From Halobacillus dabanensis (GTDB taxonomy: Bacteria > Bacillota > Bacilli > Bacillales > Halobacillaceae): a stretch of 64,000 nucleotides of DNA. The notes under the pieces are model-generated. The model was not told the DNA's origin, made no database searches, and worked only from the letters and a program-made list of their open reading frames with translations. Of the stretch, positions 1 through 8,243 are shown one piece after another; the stretch's first letter is position 1; each line of letters opens with the position of its first letter. Where the stretch lies: the NCBI RefSeq assembly GCF_900114165.1, contig NZ_FOSB01000013.1:47983-111982 (forward strand), given 5' to 3'. Both the position numbers and the translations under genes were made by a program.

Positions 1-222
1 ACCGATCAGGCCAAGAATGCTATACACTAAAACAGAGAAAGAACCCAAGCGGCTCCCGAGGACAAGTCCTGCTAAGATAGCGAAAAAGGTTTGGAGAGTC
101 AACGGCACTCCCATGACTTGCAAAAACGGCATGAATGCGGTGATATTGGCTCCGACTGCCATCAAAGCAACAAATAAACTACCTAATGTAATGTCGTAAG
201 CGGATAATCGTGTTTGCTTCAT
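1..222 (-). CDS. bioY: Biotin ECF transporter substrate-binding protein BioY (N-terminal part)
   Basis: Only the first 74 residues lie in the window; the gene runs off the left edge. The translation begins MKQTRLSAYDITLG and contains the BioY-type stretch GVPLTLQTFFAILAG followed by LGSRLG, all in hydrophobic membrane segments. BioY is the membrane S-component that captures biotin and works alone or with EcfAT. The ATG is set by a GGAGG at 231-235 on the complementary strand. A BirA-type operator overlaps its promoter, which supports a role in biotin uptake. Identity is fairly firm despite the truncation. Confidence 0.85.
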   Translation of the reverse strand, partial: MKQTRLSAYDITLGSLFVALMAVGANITAFMPFLQVMGVPLTLQTFFAILAGLVLGSRLGSFSVLVYSILGLIG

Positions 223-284
223 TTCGTATTCCTCCCTAGTGAACTCTCTTATTCTACTAATAAGATACGGGAAGCGAACACTTA

Positions 285-315
285 ATGTCAACCTTTAGTT
301 AATATAAGTTAACAA
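285..315 (-). promoter_or_regulatory. BirA (biotin repressor) operator overlapping bioY promoter
   Basis: Read on the minus strand, the site is TTGTTAAC, a 15-base spacer, then GTTGACAT. The Bacillus BirA operator is TTGTTAAC-N15-GTTAACAA, so the left arm is perfect and the right arm is nearly so. The right arm contains a TTGACA -35 box (286-291), with a weak -10 near 262-267, so bound repressor would block transcription. The spacing match and the downstream bioY gene make this a confident call by inference. Confidence 0.75.
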
Positions 316-345
316 AGGTTATACCTCCCCGTCACAACCTTTGTT
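311..345. repeat. Perfect 10-bp inverted repeat beside the BirA operator
   Basis: AACAAAGGTT at 311-320 and AACCTTTGTT at 336-345 form a perfect inverted repeat around a 15-base spacer. The left arm overlaps the BirA half-site. It could be a second operator or a coincidence of similar sequence. The rest of 346-606 shows no gene I can support. Confidence 0.35.
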
Positions 346-606
346 ATTCCTTATGGACAGGGACCTTTCTGAAACTCACTAAACCCGACTCCCTGTAATT
401 GCACTTTCCTACTCTTCTCCAAGGAAAAAGCAAACCATTAATTTAAGAAGGTAAATGTAAATACACCCTTAACACTCTTTATGATAGATGGCTTTTTCCC
501 TAACAAAAGTCAGATTTAATATTTTTATCAAGATTTCGGTTGGGAATTTTGACCTTTCTCTTTCATATTTCTGTTTTTCCGCCACCATATTTCCCAGGAA
601 ATCATA

Positions 607-2886
607 TCAATTCAAAATTCGATAATTCTCCCAGTCCCCGGGAAGAAGTTGTAAATACTTTTTCGATAAGAATCGATCATCAACAAGTTGAATGGCACCG
701 TAATCCGTTTCTGAGCGAATCAAGCGACCTCCCGCCTGCAAAACTTTATTCATGCCAGGAAATACATAAGCATAATCATATCCATTTCGTTTCTTTTCAT
801 TGAAGTAGTCTTTTATCAATTCTTTTTCAAAACTTCTCGGAGCCAGTCCTATTCCGACGACAGCTACCCCATTCAAGCGGTCCCCTCTTAAATCGACACC
901 TTCGGAAAATATCCCACCCAGCACGGCAAAGCCTACCAGCCGCCCGCCTACTTCAAATTGAGCAAGGAAATCTTCACGCCTGTCTTCTCCCATCCCTCTT
1001 TCCTGCATGACTGCATCCACGTCAGACAGTTTGCGAAATTCATAATAAGCCATTTCCATATACTGATAAGAAGGAAAGAAGAAAAGATGGTTCCCACTAT
1101 GTTCTTCTACTTGATGTTGTAAACGACGGGCCAATTCTGTTAATGTATGAGCTCTATTTTTATACCGTGTAGATAAAGGGGTAATCATTACATCAATTTG
1201 AGAAGAATCATAAGGGGAAGGAAGGTGGAGAATATAATCTTCCTTCCCCCCGCCCAACATTTCTTTATAATAGGCGAATGGCGACAATGTTGCTGAAAAG
1301 AAGATACCAGAACGGAAAGATTTTGTCGTTTCCTTCAGTACATGTGATGGGTCCAGACAGAATAGTTTCAAGTTGAAATTCCCTTCTACCGTACTTTCTC
1401 CGATAATCCTGTAGTGTTCATCGACAAATTCTAATATTTTCATAAAACGCTGAGATTCAAAATACACATCTACTAATCTATCTGCTCGTTCTCCTTCTGC
1501 GTCGTCCTGCAAAATCGATTCTGCTTCTGAAAGAAATCGTTCCATATTTTCCTCAAGCTCCCCTGGTACACTTTCCAGACGTCTATATTCTTCTTCAGAA
1601 GAATATAGACGATTCAATCCCTTTTCTATAGCCATTGCTGCTTTCGTTATGGTGTCATTTTCTCCATGCCAGTCTTCTTTGACGGTCATATAAGATTGCA
1701 GGTGAATCGATGCTGAATACATTTCTCTGGCGCGTTCCACTAGATTGTGACTTTCATCCACAAGTAATGCCGTTTTCCTCTTACGATCAGGCATTAAGCG
1801 CTTTAAGGAAACCCGTGGATCGAATATATAATTGTAATCCCCGATGATTACATCCACCACATCCGTTAAATCTAAAGAAAATTCAAAGGGACAAACCCGA
1901 TGCTTTCTAGCATATTCTTCGATGACTGGCCTCGTCATTTGTGTTTCGTGGAGTAAAATGTCGACGACAGCGCCATTTATTCGGTCGTAATAACCATCCG
2001 CGAAAGGACAATAATCCGGTTGGCATATGGTTTCTTCCTGGAAACAAATTTTGTCTTTCGCAGTCAATGTAACGGAACGCAATTGGAGGCCCATTTCTTT
2101 CATTTTCAATAAAGCCTCTTCTGCTGTCGCTCGCGTGATTGTTTTAGCAGTAAGGTAAAAGATTCGGTCCATATCATCCAATTCCAAAGCTTTTATTGCC
2201 GGAAACAAGGTAGAGATCGTTTTACCAATCCCAGTAGGAGCTTGAGCAAAAAGGTTCCTCTTTTCTTTCACCGTCCGATAAACACTTCCTGCAAGCTTAC
2301 GTTGCCCCTCTCGATAACTCGGGAAGGGAAAACTCAAATCAGGGATTGTTTGATTCTTTTGCTCCCGGATATGAAGGAGAATACGTGCGTACGATGAGTA
2401 CTCCTCAATAGTCTCTTCCATGAACGTCGACAACTCTTCATATGTAAATGTACGCAAAAAACGCTTTTTTTCCTTTGTTTTTTTTTGAACATAGGTCAGT
2501 TGAACTTGGATATGGTTTAATTTTTCCTTCCTTGCGTAGATAAAAGCATAACCTTTCGCTTGTGCCCAATAAACGAGATGAGTAGTTTCTTCTATTTCAT
2601 CCAACTCCATTGCTGTAGACTTGATTTCATCAATGATCGGCCCTTTTTCTGATTCCAATAAGCCGTCACACCGCCCCTGGATATGGAGTTGCATCTGATC
2701 TTTTTCATACTCATATTCTAAGAAAACTTCTGATTGGTCGCCTTCTTTATACTTTTTTTGTATTTCCTGATGGATTGCAGTACCTTCTACTAATGCTGCA
2801 TTCGTTTGGAAACGCTCGTCGATACTTCCTGTCCGGTAGACATAGGAAACAAGCTCTCTTACGGATATAGTTATTGCCCCTTCCAT
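607..2886 (-). CDS. XPD/DinG-type DNA helicase with N-terminal PD-(D/E)XK nuclease domain
   Basis: 759 residues. The N-terminal ~150 residues carry a RecB/Cas4-like nuclease motif set: GTAIH (H39), GRCD (D74), DEIK (E87, K89) and QAKGY (Q109, Y113). The rest is an SF2 XPD/DinG helicase: Walker A APTGIGKT (216-223), four cysteines suited to a 4Fe-4S cluster (C281, C288, C293, C332) and a DESH box (377-380). Expected activity is ATP-driven 5'-3' unwinding coupled to DNA cleavage in repair or processing; the substrate is unknown. It is a single gene, divergent from ypmR. The domain call is firm; the biological role is inferred. Confidence 0.85.
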   Translation of the reverse strand: MEGAITISVRELVSYVYRTGSIDERFQTNAALVEGTAIHQEIQKKYKEGDQSEVFLEYEYEKDQMQLHIQGRCDGLLESEKGPIIDEIKSTAMELDEIEETTHLVYWAQAKGYAFIYARKEKLNHIQVQLTYVQKKTKEKKRFLRTFTYEELSTFMEETIEEYSSYARILLHIREQKNQTIPDLSFPFPSYREGQRKLAGSVYRTVKEKRNLFAQAPTGIGKTISTLFPAIKALELDDMDRIFYLTAKTITRATAEEALLKMKEMGLQLRSVTLTAKDKICFQEETICQPDYCPFADGYYDRINGAVVDILLHETQMTRPVIEEYARKHRVCPFEFSLDLTDVVDVIIGDYNYIFDPRVSLKRLMPDRKRKTALLVDESHNLVERAREMYSASIHLQSYMTVKEDWHGENDTITKAAMAIEKGLNRLYSSEEEYRRLESVPGELEENMERFLSEAESILQDDAEGERADRLVDVYFESQRFMKILEFVDEHYRIIGESTVEGNFNLKLFCLDPSHVLKETTKSFRSGIFFSATLSPFAYYKEMLGGGKEDYILHLPSPYDSSQIDVMITPLSTRYKNRAHTLTELARRLQHQVEEHSGNHLFFFPSYQYMEMAYYEFRKLSDVDAVMQERGMGEDRREDFLAQFEVGGRLVGFAVLGGIFSEGVDLRGDRLNGVAVVGIGLAPRSFEKELIKDYFNEKKRNGYDYAYVFPGMNKVLQAGGRLIRSETDYGAIQLVDDRFLSKKYLQLLPGDWENYRILN

Positions 2887-3057
2887 AGTCCCCCTCCTTC
2901 ATCGTGACATTCATTCAATACCCTCATCTTCTTATAATCTTTTACGTATGTCTATTGTATAACCTTCATGATATAATTGTGGGTAAAACTTTTCATTTCC
3001 CAATGGGTGGAAACCACATATAATAATAATTGAGAACCCTTCAGGAGGGATTAAGAA

Positions 3058-3987
3058 TTGAAAAAATGGAGATGGATTGGAGCTATCATACTTTCCTTCT
3101 TAATTGCAATTTTTATCATAGCAGCTTTTATATATACGCCGGAAGAGGACCAGCCATCAAATCCACAGGAACAAAAGGAAACTACTGATATTACCCCTGC
3201 CCAAGAAAGCGAACCAGATATGGAGGAGGAAATCCCCGAGGAAGAAACACAAACTGGAGAAAATGATAGCAAATTGAGCGAAGAGTTGCGTGAAGTGTTC
3301 ACAGGTGTCATTGAAAGTGCCCGCGACCTTTTTCTAAAAGATAACCTCAACATCGTAGCTATCGGCGATTCTCTTACGCAAGGGGTTGGTGACTCGACGG
3401 AAAAAGGTGGATATATCGGCATTTTAGAAGGCACTTTCCATTCGAATGATGAATCAGCAAGGGTAGACATAGAAAACTTTGGTAAACGCGGCAACCGTAC
3501 CGACCAATTATTAAAAAGAATGGAGTCCGAGGAAATTTCAAATTCCATCACCAATGCTGACCTCGTGCTCATTACCATCGGAGCTAATGATGTAATGAAA
3601 GTAGTGAAAAACAACTTCACAAGTTTGGATTATCAAGACTTTGTTGAGGCACAAGAGGATTATGAAAATCGATTACACGACATTATACAGAGGGTAGAAG
3701 AACTGAACCCAGACGCTCAAGTATACCTTCTCGGCCTCTACAACCCTTTCAACCAGTACTTCACAAATATTCCAGAACTCGGACAGATTATGGGAGATTG
3801 GAATGCGATCAGTCGTGGGGTAATCAACGATTATGAACAAGCGACATTCATACCCATCCGGGATCTCTTCGAAGGATCAGAAGAAGAACTGCTGTGGGAG
3901 GAAGACTTTTTCCACCCAAATGAAAGAGGATACAAGAAAATGGCGGAGCGCGTGTTAGAATATATAAGAGAAGATATCGAACAATAA
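3058..3987 (+). CDS. ypmR: SGNH/GDSL-family lipase/esterase YpmR
   Basis: 309 residues with a TTG start placed by AGGAGGG at 3043-3049. An N-terminal membrane anchor is followed by an acidic, glutamate-rich linker to about residue 85, then an SGNH hydrolase domain. Visible blocks are AIGDSLTQG (Ser), the block II Gly (NFGKRGN), ITIGANDV (Asn) and the C-terminal DFFHPNERG (Asp/His). It probably deacylates a lipid or cell-envelope ester outside the membrane; the substrate is unknown. It is followed after about 20 bases by ypmS, the same order as in B. subtilis. A -10-like TATAAT lies near 3020. Confidence 0.88.
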   Translation: MKKWRWIGAIILSFLIAIFIIAAFIYTPEEDQPSNPQEQKETTDITPAQESEPDMEEEIPEEETQTGENDSKLSEELREVFTGVIESARDLFLKDNLNIVAIGDSLTQGVGDSTEKGGYIGILEGTFHSNDESARVDIENFGKRGNRTDQLLKRMESEEISNSITNADLVLITIGANDVMKVVKNNFTSLDYQDFVEAQEDYENRLHDIIQRVEELNPDAQVYLLGLYNPFNQYFTNIPELGQIMGDWNAISRGVINDYEQATFIPIRDLFEGSEEELLWEEDFFHPNERGYKKMAERVLEYIREDIEQ

Positions 3988-4006
3988 CACAGGTGGAATG
4001 AATAAG

Positions 4007-4642
4007 ATGAAACGGATATTACTTAACAATAAATGGAGAACATCGTTTTGGCTGCTTGCTCTGATTAACTTAGGAATCATCATTTGGCTAGCCGCTTTAA
4101 TTTTTTTGCCTAGCTCCTATACTCTCGTCAACGTCGATCAGCAAAAAGAAAGCCCTGATGCGGAATTTACAATCGTATCCACCAAAGAAAATATGGAACA
4201 GCTAGCCAATGAATACCTTTCAGAACTATCTACACAAACAGTCTTTGATTACTCGATCTCCCTTGAAAGAAATGTGACTTTATCTGGGAACATTCGAGCC
4301 TTCGATCAAGTTATACCTATCAATGTTGAATTAGAACCTGTCGTTCAAAAGAATGGGGACCTTGTGCTGCAGCAAGAAAGAATCTCTTTAGGAAAGCTTC
4401 CTCTCCCTAATAAAAAAGTTTTGGAATTTGTGAAAGATAACTACAATTTACCTGAATGGGTCATAGTCAACCCTAATGAAGAGAACATTTATGTGGCTGT
4501 CACTCAGATGGACACCGCTAGTAATTTCAATGTCAAAGTTGATCGCTTCAACTTGAATTCTAATCAACTTTCTTTCAAGATCGCTGTACCAAGAGACTCT
4601 TTTCAATTCGCCCAAGAAGTCGTCCAACAACATATGGAATAA
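4007..4642 (+). CDS. ypmS: YpmS-family (DUF2140) membrane-anchored protein
   Basis: About 211 residues: one N-terminal transmembrane helix (WLLALINLGIIIWLAALIF) and an extracytoplasmic domain typical of DUF2140. An ATG at 3998 also exists, but AGGTGG at 3991-3996 is one base from it and ten from the ATG at 4007, so 4007 is preferred. The function is unknown; the constant pairing with ypmR suggests shared envelope or lipid work. It is probably cotranscribed with ypmR. Confidence 0.82.
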   Translation: MKRILLNNKWRTSFWLLALINLGIIIWLAALIFLPSSYTLVNVDQQKESPDAEFTIVSTKENMEQLANEYLSELSTQTVFDYSISLERNVTLSGNIRAFDQVIPINVELEPVVQKNGDLVLQQERISLGKLPLPNKKVLEFVKDNYNLPEWVIVNPNEENIYVAVTQMDTASNFNVKVDRFNLNSNQLSFKIAVPRDSFQFAQEVVQQHME

Positions 4643-4717
4643 GCGCGGCAGATGAATGCATGCTATCAATTATGATAAAATTGGACTATCATTCCCAACA
4701 GTAAGGAAGTGACAGAT

Positions 4718-5647
4718 ATGCGTGTCGTAAATAATATTTCAGATTTGATCGGGGACACCCCTCTGGTCAAACTGAACCGCCTCTCTCCAGAAGATGGAGC
4801 TGACATATACCTGAAGTTAGAAAAATATAACCCAAGTGGAAGTGTCAAAGATCGAGCCGCTTTCAATATGATGGAGCAAGCTGAAAAAGATGGACTTTTA
4901 AAGCCAGGATCTACACTTATTGAGCCTACAAGCGGGAATACAGGAATCGGTATCGCGATGAATGCTGCAGCCAGAGGATACCGCGCTATCCTTGTCATGC
5001 CAGATACCATGACACAAGAACGGATTAACCTCTTAAAAGCATACGGAGCGGAAATCGTACTCACCCCTGGTGACGAAAAAATGCCAGGAGCAATCGCTAA
5101 AGCCAAAGAACTGGTAGAGGAGATAGAGGGCAGTTTTATGCCAATGCAGTTTGAGAACATGGCGAACCCTGACGCCCATCGCCATACTACAGCTGCCGAA
5201 ATCATTGAAGCTATGGACGAACTCGGTAAACCTCTTTCTGCCTTTGTATCGACAGCTGGCACAGGCGGTACAATTACGGGTACAGGGGAAGAACTGAAAA
5301 AACGCTTTGAAAACATGACCATCCATGTAGCTGAGCCTTCAGGTTCTCCCGTCCTCTCAGGTGGAAAACCCGGTAAGCATAAATTAGTCGGGACAAGCCC
5401 TGGATTTATCCCATCGATATTGAATCAAGAGGTGTACGATGAAATCTTCCAGGTCACAGATGAAGACGCCTATGATATTACACGACGTCTTTCTCGTGAA
5501 GAAGGTTTACTGCTTGGCACATCTTCTGGCGCTGCTTGCTGGGCTGCCATTCAAGTGGCAAAACAGAAAAAACCAGGGGAAGTAATCGTCTGCATCGCCC
5601 CGGATACTGGAGAACGTTATCTTTCTGGTGACCTTTTCCGTTATTAG
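4718..5647 (+). CDS. cysK: Cysteine synthase (O-acetylserine sulfhydrylase)
   Basis: 309 residues of PLP fold-type II. The PLP lysine sits in SGSVKDRA, the substrate loop is TSGNTG and the phosphate loop is GTGGTITG; length matches B. subtilis CysK. It makes cysteine from O-acetylserine and sulfide in the cytosol. A GTG at 4709 is in frame, but AAGGAAG at 4703-4709 overlaps it and is well spaced for the ATG at 4718. It lies 75 bases after ypmS and ends in a strong terminator. A CysM-like or cystathionine-beta-synthase-like specificity cannot be excluded. Confidence 0.9.
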   Translation: MRVVNNISDLIGDTPLVKLNRLSPEDGADIYLKLEKYNPSGSVKDRAAFNMMEQAEKDGLLKPGSTLIEPTSGNTGIGIAMNAAARGYRAILVMPDTMTQERINLLKAYGAEIVLTPGDEKMPGAIAKAKELVEEIEGSFMPMQFENMANPDAHRHTTAAEIIEAMDELGKPLSAFVSTAGTGGTITGTGEELKKRFENMTIHVAEPSGSPVLSGGKPGKHKLVGTSPGFIPSILNQEVYDEIFQVTDEDAYDITRRLSREEGLLLGTSSGAACWAAIQVAKQKKPGEVIVCIAPDTGERYLSGDLFRY

Positions 5648-5657
5648 ATAGTAATAG

Positions 5658-5693
5658 AAATCTCAGAGGTTTAAATAACCTCTGAGATTTTTA
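5658..5693 (+). terminator. Rho-independent terminator after cysK
   Basis: A perfect 14-bp stem (5658-5671 with 5677-5690), a 5-base loop and a following T-run. It closes the cysK unit just before the repeat block. Confidence 0.88.
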
Positions 5694-5706
5694 TATCCTC
5701 CTACTA

Positions 5707-6174
5707 ACGCTCCCTATTCTTGAAAACTCCGTTTCGAGACAATTTGAGAGGATGGTGGTCTGGAAAACGGATCGCTTTCCGTGGGCATGTGGGGAGCTTC
5801 TTCGGACTTCGTCTTCCGGGATCTCACCTATTATGTTCATCCCACAGGAGGCTCCCCGTTTTCCAGACCACCATACGGTAAAATGATAGTCGAAACCACC
5901 TTCATGTAAAGGGAGCTAAATGTAGGTGAAATGCTATAATCACAGGCTGGAAGTCCTATTCTCTTCCCATTTATGGCAGGATATTGTAGAGCGATTTCGA
6001 GCAACTCATATGGCAAGGGGCAGAGGGGAATGGGGAGACCTGCGGGAAGGGAGTGCTTGGTGAGACCCCGCAAGGCGTCAGCCTGAGGAGACTCACCGCG
6101 CTCCCGCGGAAAGCTACTCATTCCCCACAGCCTCTTCCCTTCACACAATATCTCGAAATCAAGTCTTCAATAAT
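5707..6174. repeat. Dispersed intergenic repeat, copy 1 (two units)
   Basis: The outer ends are inverted repeats: ATTCTTGAAAACTCCG at 5716 and the matching end finishing at 6174. Two GC-rich units are joined by an AT-richer link at about 5897-5990. Each unit holds runs such as CGCTTTCC, GAGACCCCGC and GTTTTCCAGACCACC that can fold into hairpins. The whole block is nearly identical, in reverse orientation, to 9229-9703. A 103-codon ORF here (5837-6148, minus strand) has no support and is a product of the repeat. Confidence 0.85.
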
Positions 6175-6219
6175 CTTTCCAGGTACGAACAATCAAAAAT
6201 ATAAACTTTACCTGAATGA

Positions 6220-6831
6220 TTATAGACGATAAAGATCTCTAAAACGCAAATGCCACCCCAGATGGTAAGATGCCACACGACAAACAATGACCAAAAGGAA
6301 TATCATATAGGTCTGCCAAGCGTTTTCTATATCAATCCAACCGATTCCAATAAAAAGCCCTGCCATCATTGCCCATACAGCGTAAATCTCCTGGTGCATG
6401 ACCATCGGCCGACGTTGTGCTAGCACATCCCTCGTAACACCACCGCCAACCCCTGTCAGAATTGCTGCGAAGACAACTCCACCTAATGGGAAGTTGTTTT
6501 CTATTGCAAAAGAAGCCCCTTGAAGTGCGAATGCGGAAAGACCGATGGCATCAGGGTAAATATTCCAGCGATCCCATGTCATCACCCAGGTTTTAGGGAA
6601 AAAGTAAACAATCGCAATGGTTCCGAGAGCAACATAAAAAAGATATCCTTGTTCCCACACATGGATGACCGGCACATCTAAGGCAATATTTCTAATGATC
6701 CCCCCTGCAAATGGTGTCGCAATTCCAAGGATAAATGTACCGAATATATCATATCTTTCATTTAATGCCACAATCGCCCCACTGAACGCAAACGCACTTA
6801 CCGCTAATATATTTAATATTTCCCACGTCAT
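6220..6831 (-). CDS. yvgT: TRIC-type cation channel, YvgT/UPF0126 family
   Basis: 203 residues, seven predicted membrane segments in two homologous halves. Each half carries the family glycine motif: GGIIRN near residue 44 and GGVTRD near residue 130. Prokaryotic members are trimeric intracellular-cation-type potassium channels; here that is inferred from the family. The ATG at 6831 has a GGGGGAG ribosome site. It is divergent from the XRE-PAS gene and lies inside the segment bounded by inverted repeats. Confidence 0.85.
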   Translation of the reverse strand: MTWEILNILAVSAFAFSGAIVALNERYDIFGTFILGIATPFAGGIIRNIALDVPVIHVWEQGYLFYVALGTIAIVYFFPKTWVMTWDRWNIYPDAIGLSAFALQGASFAIENNFPLGGVVFAAILTGVGGGVTRDVLAQRRPMVMHQEIYAVWAMMAGLFIGIGWIDIENAWQTYMIFLLVIVCRVASYHLGWHLRFRDLYRL

Positions 6832-6868
6832 CGGCGCTCCCCCCTGATGATACTTTTCTTTGTGAATC

Positions 6869-7053
6869 TTTCTAATAATTTCAGACTGATTGATTATAAC
6901 AGATTCTTTCCTCTTCGTTAGAATTCTTTCTAATTACCATTAAAAATCTCATGCTAATATGTACTCATCAAGAGGAAATATCTTATAATCCATAAAGGTG
7001 GAGTGTCCCCCTCGTATTTTGTTGCAAACTGCCACAAGGATTTCTAACAATTT
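6869..7053. promoter_or_regulatory. Repeated TTTCTAA motifs between divergent genes
   Basis: TTTCTAATAATTT (6869-6881), an imperfect palindrome TTAGAATTCTTTCTAA (6918-6933) and TTTCTAACAATTT (7041-7053) lie between yvgT and the XRE-PAS gene. They could be operators for the XRE protein, which would control both directions. This is inference from repetition only. Confidence 0.3.
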
Positions 7054-7097
7054 ACGCGAATTAATTATATTAAAATAGAAAGCAGGATGTGAGAAAA

Positions 7098-7637
7098 ATG
7101 AGAAGATGGCTCATCAAACTTAGAAAAGAACAACAGTTGACTCAACAACAAATCGCAGCCGGCGCGCACATCGATCGTGCCTACTATGCACAAATTGAGA
7201 ATGGTACTCGTAATCCTAGTATGACAGTCGCTTCTCGTATTGCATCATATCTCCATATCAACCCTTCCCTCTTTTACTCAGAACATTTAAGTGAGCCTTT
7301 CGAAACAGCTCTCGCCAACTCTCCGATGACAATAGCTCATTGCGACCTTGAACTTAGGTACACTTGGATGTTCAATCCTTATCCCCACTTCAGGATGGAT
7401 ACAGTCATCGGAAAAAGGGATGACGAATTAGATCATGAATTAGATCCTAATGAAGGAACATGGAAACTAATGCAATTAAAAAAACAAGTCATCACAGAAG
7501 GAATGTCTGTAAGGACCATCATTCCTTTCCCTCTCCCAGACGGATCAGTACGATATGATGTTTTTTGTCAGCCAATTTACGACTCAGATGGAAGGATTAT
7601 AGGTGCGGCCACTGCCTCACTAGAACTTCAATCGTAA
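7098..7637 (+). CDS. XRE-family helix-turn-helix regulator with C-terminal PAS domain
   Basis: 179 residues. Residues ~1-60 are a Cro/CI-type HTH (LTQQQIAAGAHIDRAYYAQIENG); residues ~75-179 look like a PAS sensor (PMTIAHCDLELRYTW at its start, DSDGRIIGAATASLE at its end). A GTG at 7089 is in frame but too close to AGCAGGA (7081-7087); the ATG at 7098 is better spaced. It is likely a sensory transcription regulator; the ligand is unknown. Twenty-eight bases downstream, on the same strand, is an Sda-like small gene that is probably cotranscribed. Confidence 0.8.
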   Translation: MRRWLIKLRKEQQLTQQQIAAGAHIDRAYYAQIENGTRNPSMTVASRIASYLHINPSLFYSEHLSEPFETALANSPMTIAHCDLELRYTWMFNPYPHFRMDTVIGKRDDELDHELDPNEGTWKLMQLKKQVITEGMSVRTIIPFPLPDGSVRYDVFCQPIYDSDGRIIGAATASLELQS

Positions 7638-7665
7638 CGGCAAGTATAGGCAAGGGGGCTTTTAT

Positions 7666-7824
7666 ATGATCATCGAAAATCTTTCCTCATTACTTCTGCA
7701 AGACACACTCCGAAAAGCTTTAGAATTACAGCTAGAGGACGAATTCATCTATTTATTAAAAAAAGAAATTACAAAAAGAGAAAATGAAGAAAAACCAAGT
7801 TATAAAAACAGCATCCATGGATGA
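7666..7824 (+). CDS. Sda-like sporulation histidine kinase inhibitor (52 aa)
   Basis: ATG preceded by AAGGGGG at 7652-7657. The product starts MIIENLSSLLLQDTLRKALE. Aligned without gaps to B. subtilis Sda over 33 residues (from LS to the final R), 14 positions are identical, including LS..LL, KA.E, FI.L and EI. Sda is a helical hairpin that blocks the sporulation kinases KinA/KinB when replication is disturbed. The six C-terminal residues differ from Sda. It may be a paralogue with another kinase as target. The gene is too short for usual ORF cut-offs. Confidence 0.72.
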   Translation: MIIENLSSLLLQDTLRKALELQLEDEFIYLLKKEITKRENEEKPSYKNSIHG

Positions 7825-8173
7825 ACGAGTACTTTTTAGGTGAACCGGCTGAATTTAGGATACATAAAGTATAATTACTTCCCGTTCACTTCCAACGGGT
7901 GAATACGAGCAAACTTCCTATTGATTGCTATCCCTCTTTCCGCATGCGGGATATTCGCTCTGGCATCTCCCCCCCTTCACAACTTTTCTTGATTTAACTA
8001 GTTGACCGGAAAGATATGCAATAGGAATGTCTGTAAATTACTAAAAGCTAAAGCTGATAAAGGTATTTACCTGACAATTTTTTCCGATGGATGTATTCAA
8101 CTGAAAAAACATAGAGAATTCTTAAAGAAATCTTTGTGAGCGAGACTCCTCTCTATGAAGATGAACGGAAACT
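7825..8173. other. Intergenic stretch without a supported gene
   Basis: About 350 bases between the Sda-like gene and the mhqO promoter. A 45-codon TTG-started frame (8002-8139) has no ribosome site and no clear homologue. I see no RNA gene. Confidence 0.5.
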
Positions 8174-8221
8174 TTGACATACCAATCAGAAAAAGTATAT
8201 AATTATCTCGAATTCAAGATT
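8174..8221 (+). promoter_or_regulatory. Promoter and MhqR-type operator of the dioxygenase gene
   Basis: A -35 box TTGACA (8174-8179) and -10 TATAAT (8198-8203) are 18 bases apart. Immediately after is TATCTCGAATTCAAGATT (8204-8221), close to the B. subtilis MhqR site tATCTcgaAtTCgAGATa and a near-palindrome. Repressor bound there would cover the transcription start. Induction by quinones or hydroquinones is inferred from MhqR biology. Confidence 0.72.
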
Positions 8222-8243
8222 AATGACTAAGGGAGGAATGACC

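Noticed and set aside
3051..3620. 189-codon ORF antisense to ypmR
   Set aside because: Complete overlap with a well-supported gene; serine-rich, low-complexity translation.
4666..5322. 218-codon ORF antisense to cysK
   Set aside because: Shadow of the cysteine synthase frame, no homologue recognised.
5837..6148. 103-codon ORF on the minus strand, and similar ORFs at 9256-9492, 15062-15428, 22688-22970 and 50416-50716
   Set aside because: All lie within copies of the dispersed repeat; there are no ribosome sites and the same modules are read in different frames and strands in different copies.
8002..8139. 45-codon TTG frame with LLKAKADKGI and REFLKKSL, faintly like a SinI-type anti-repressor
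   Set aside because: No ribosome site, an unexplained insertion between the two pieces, and no methionine start. It could be a decayed gene, but the resemblance is too weak to list.
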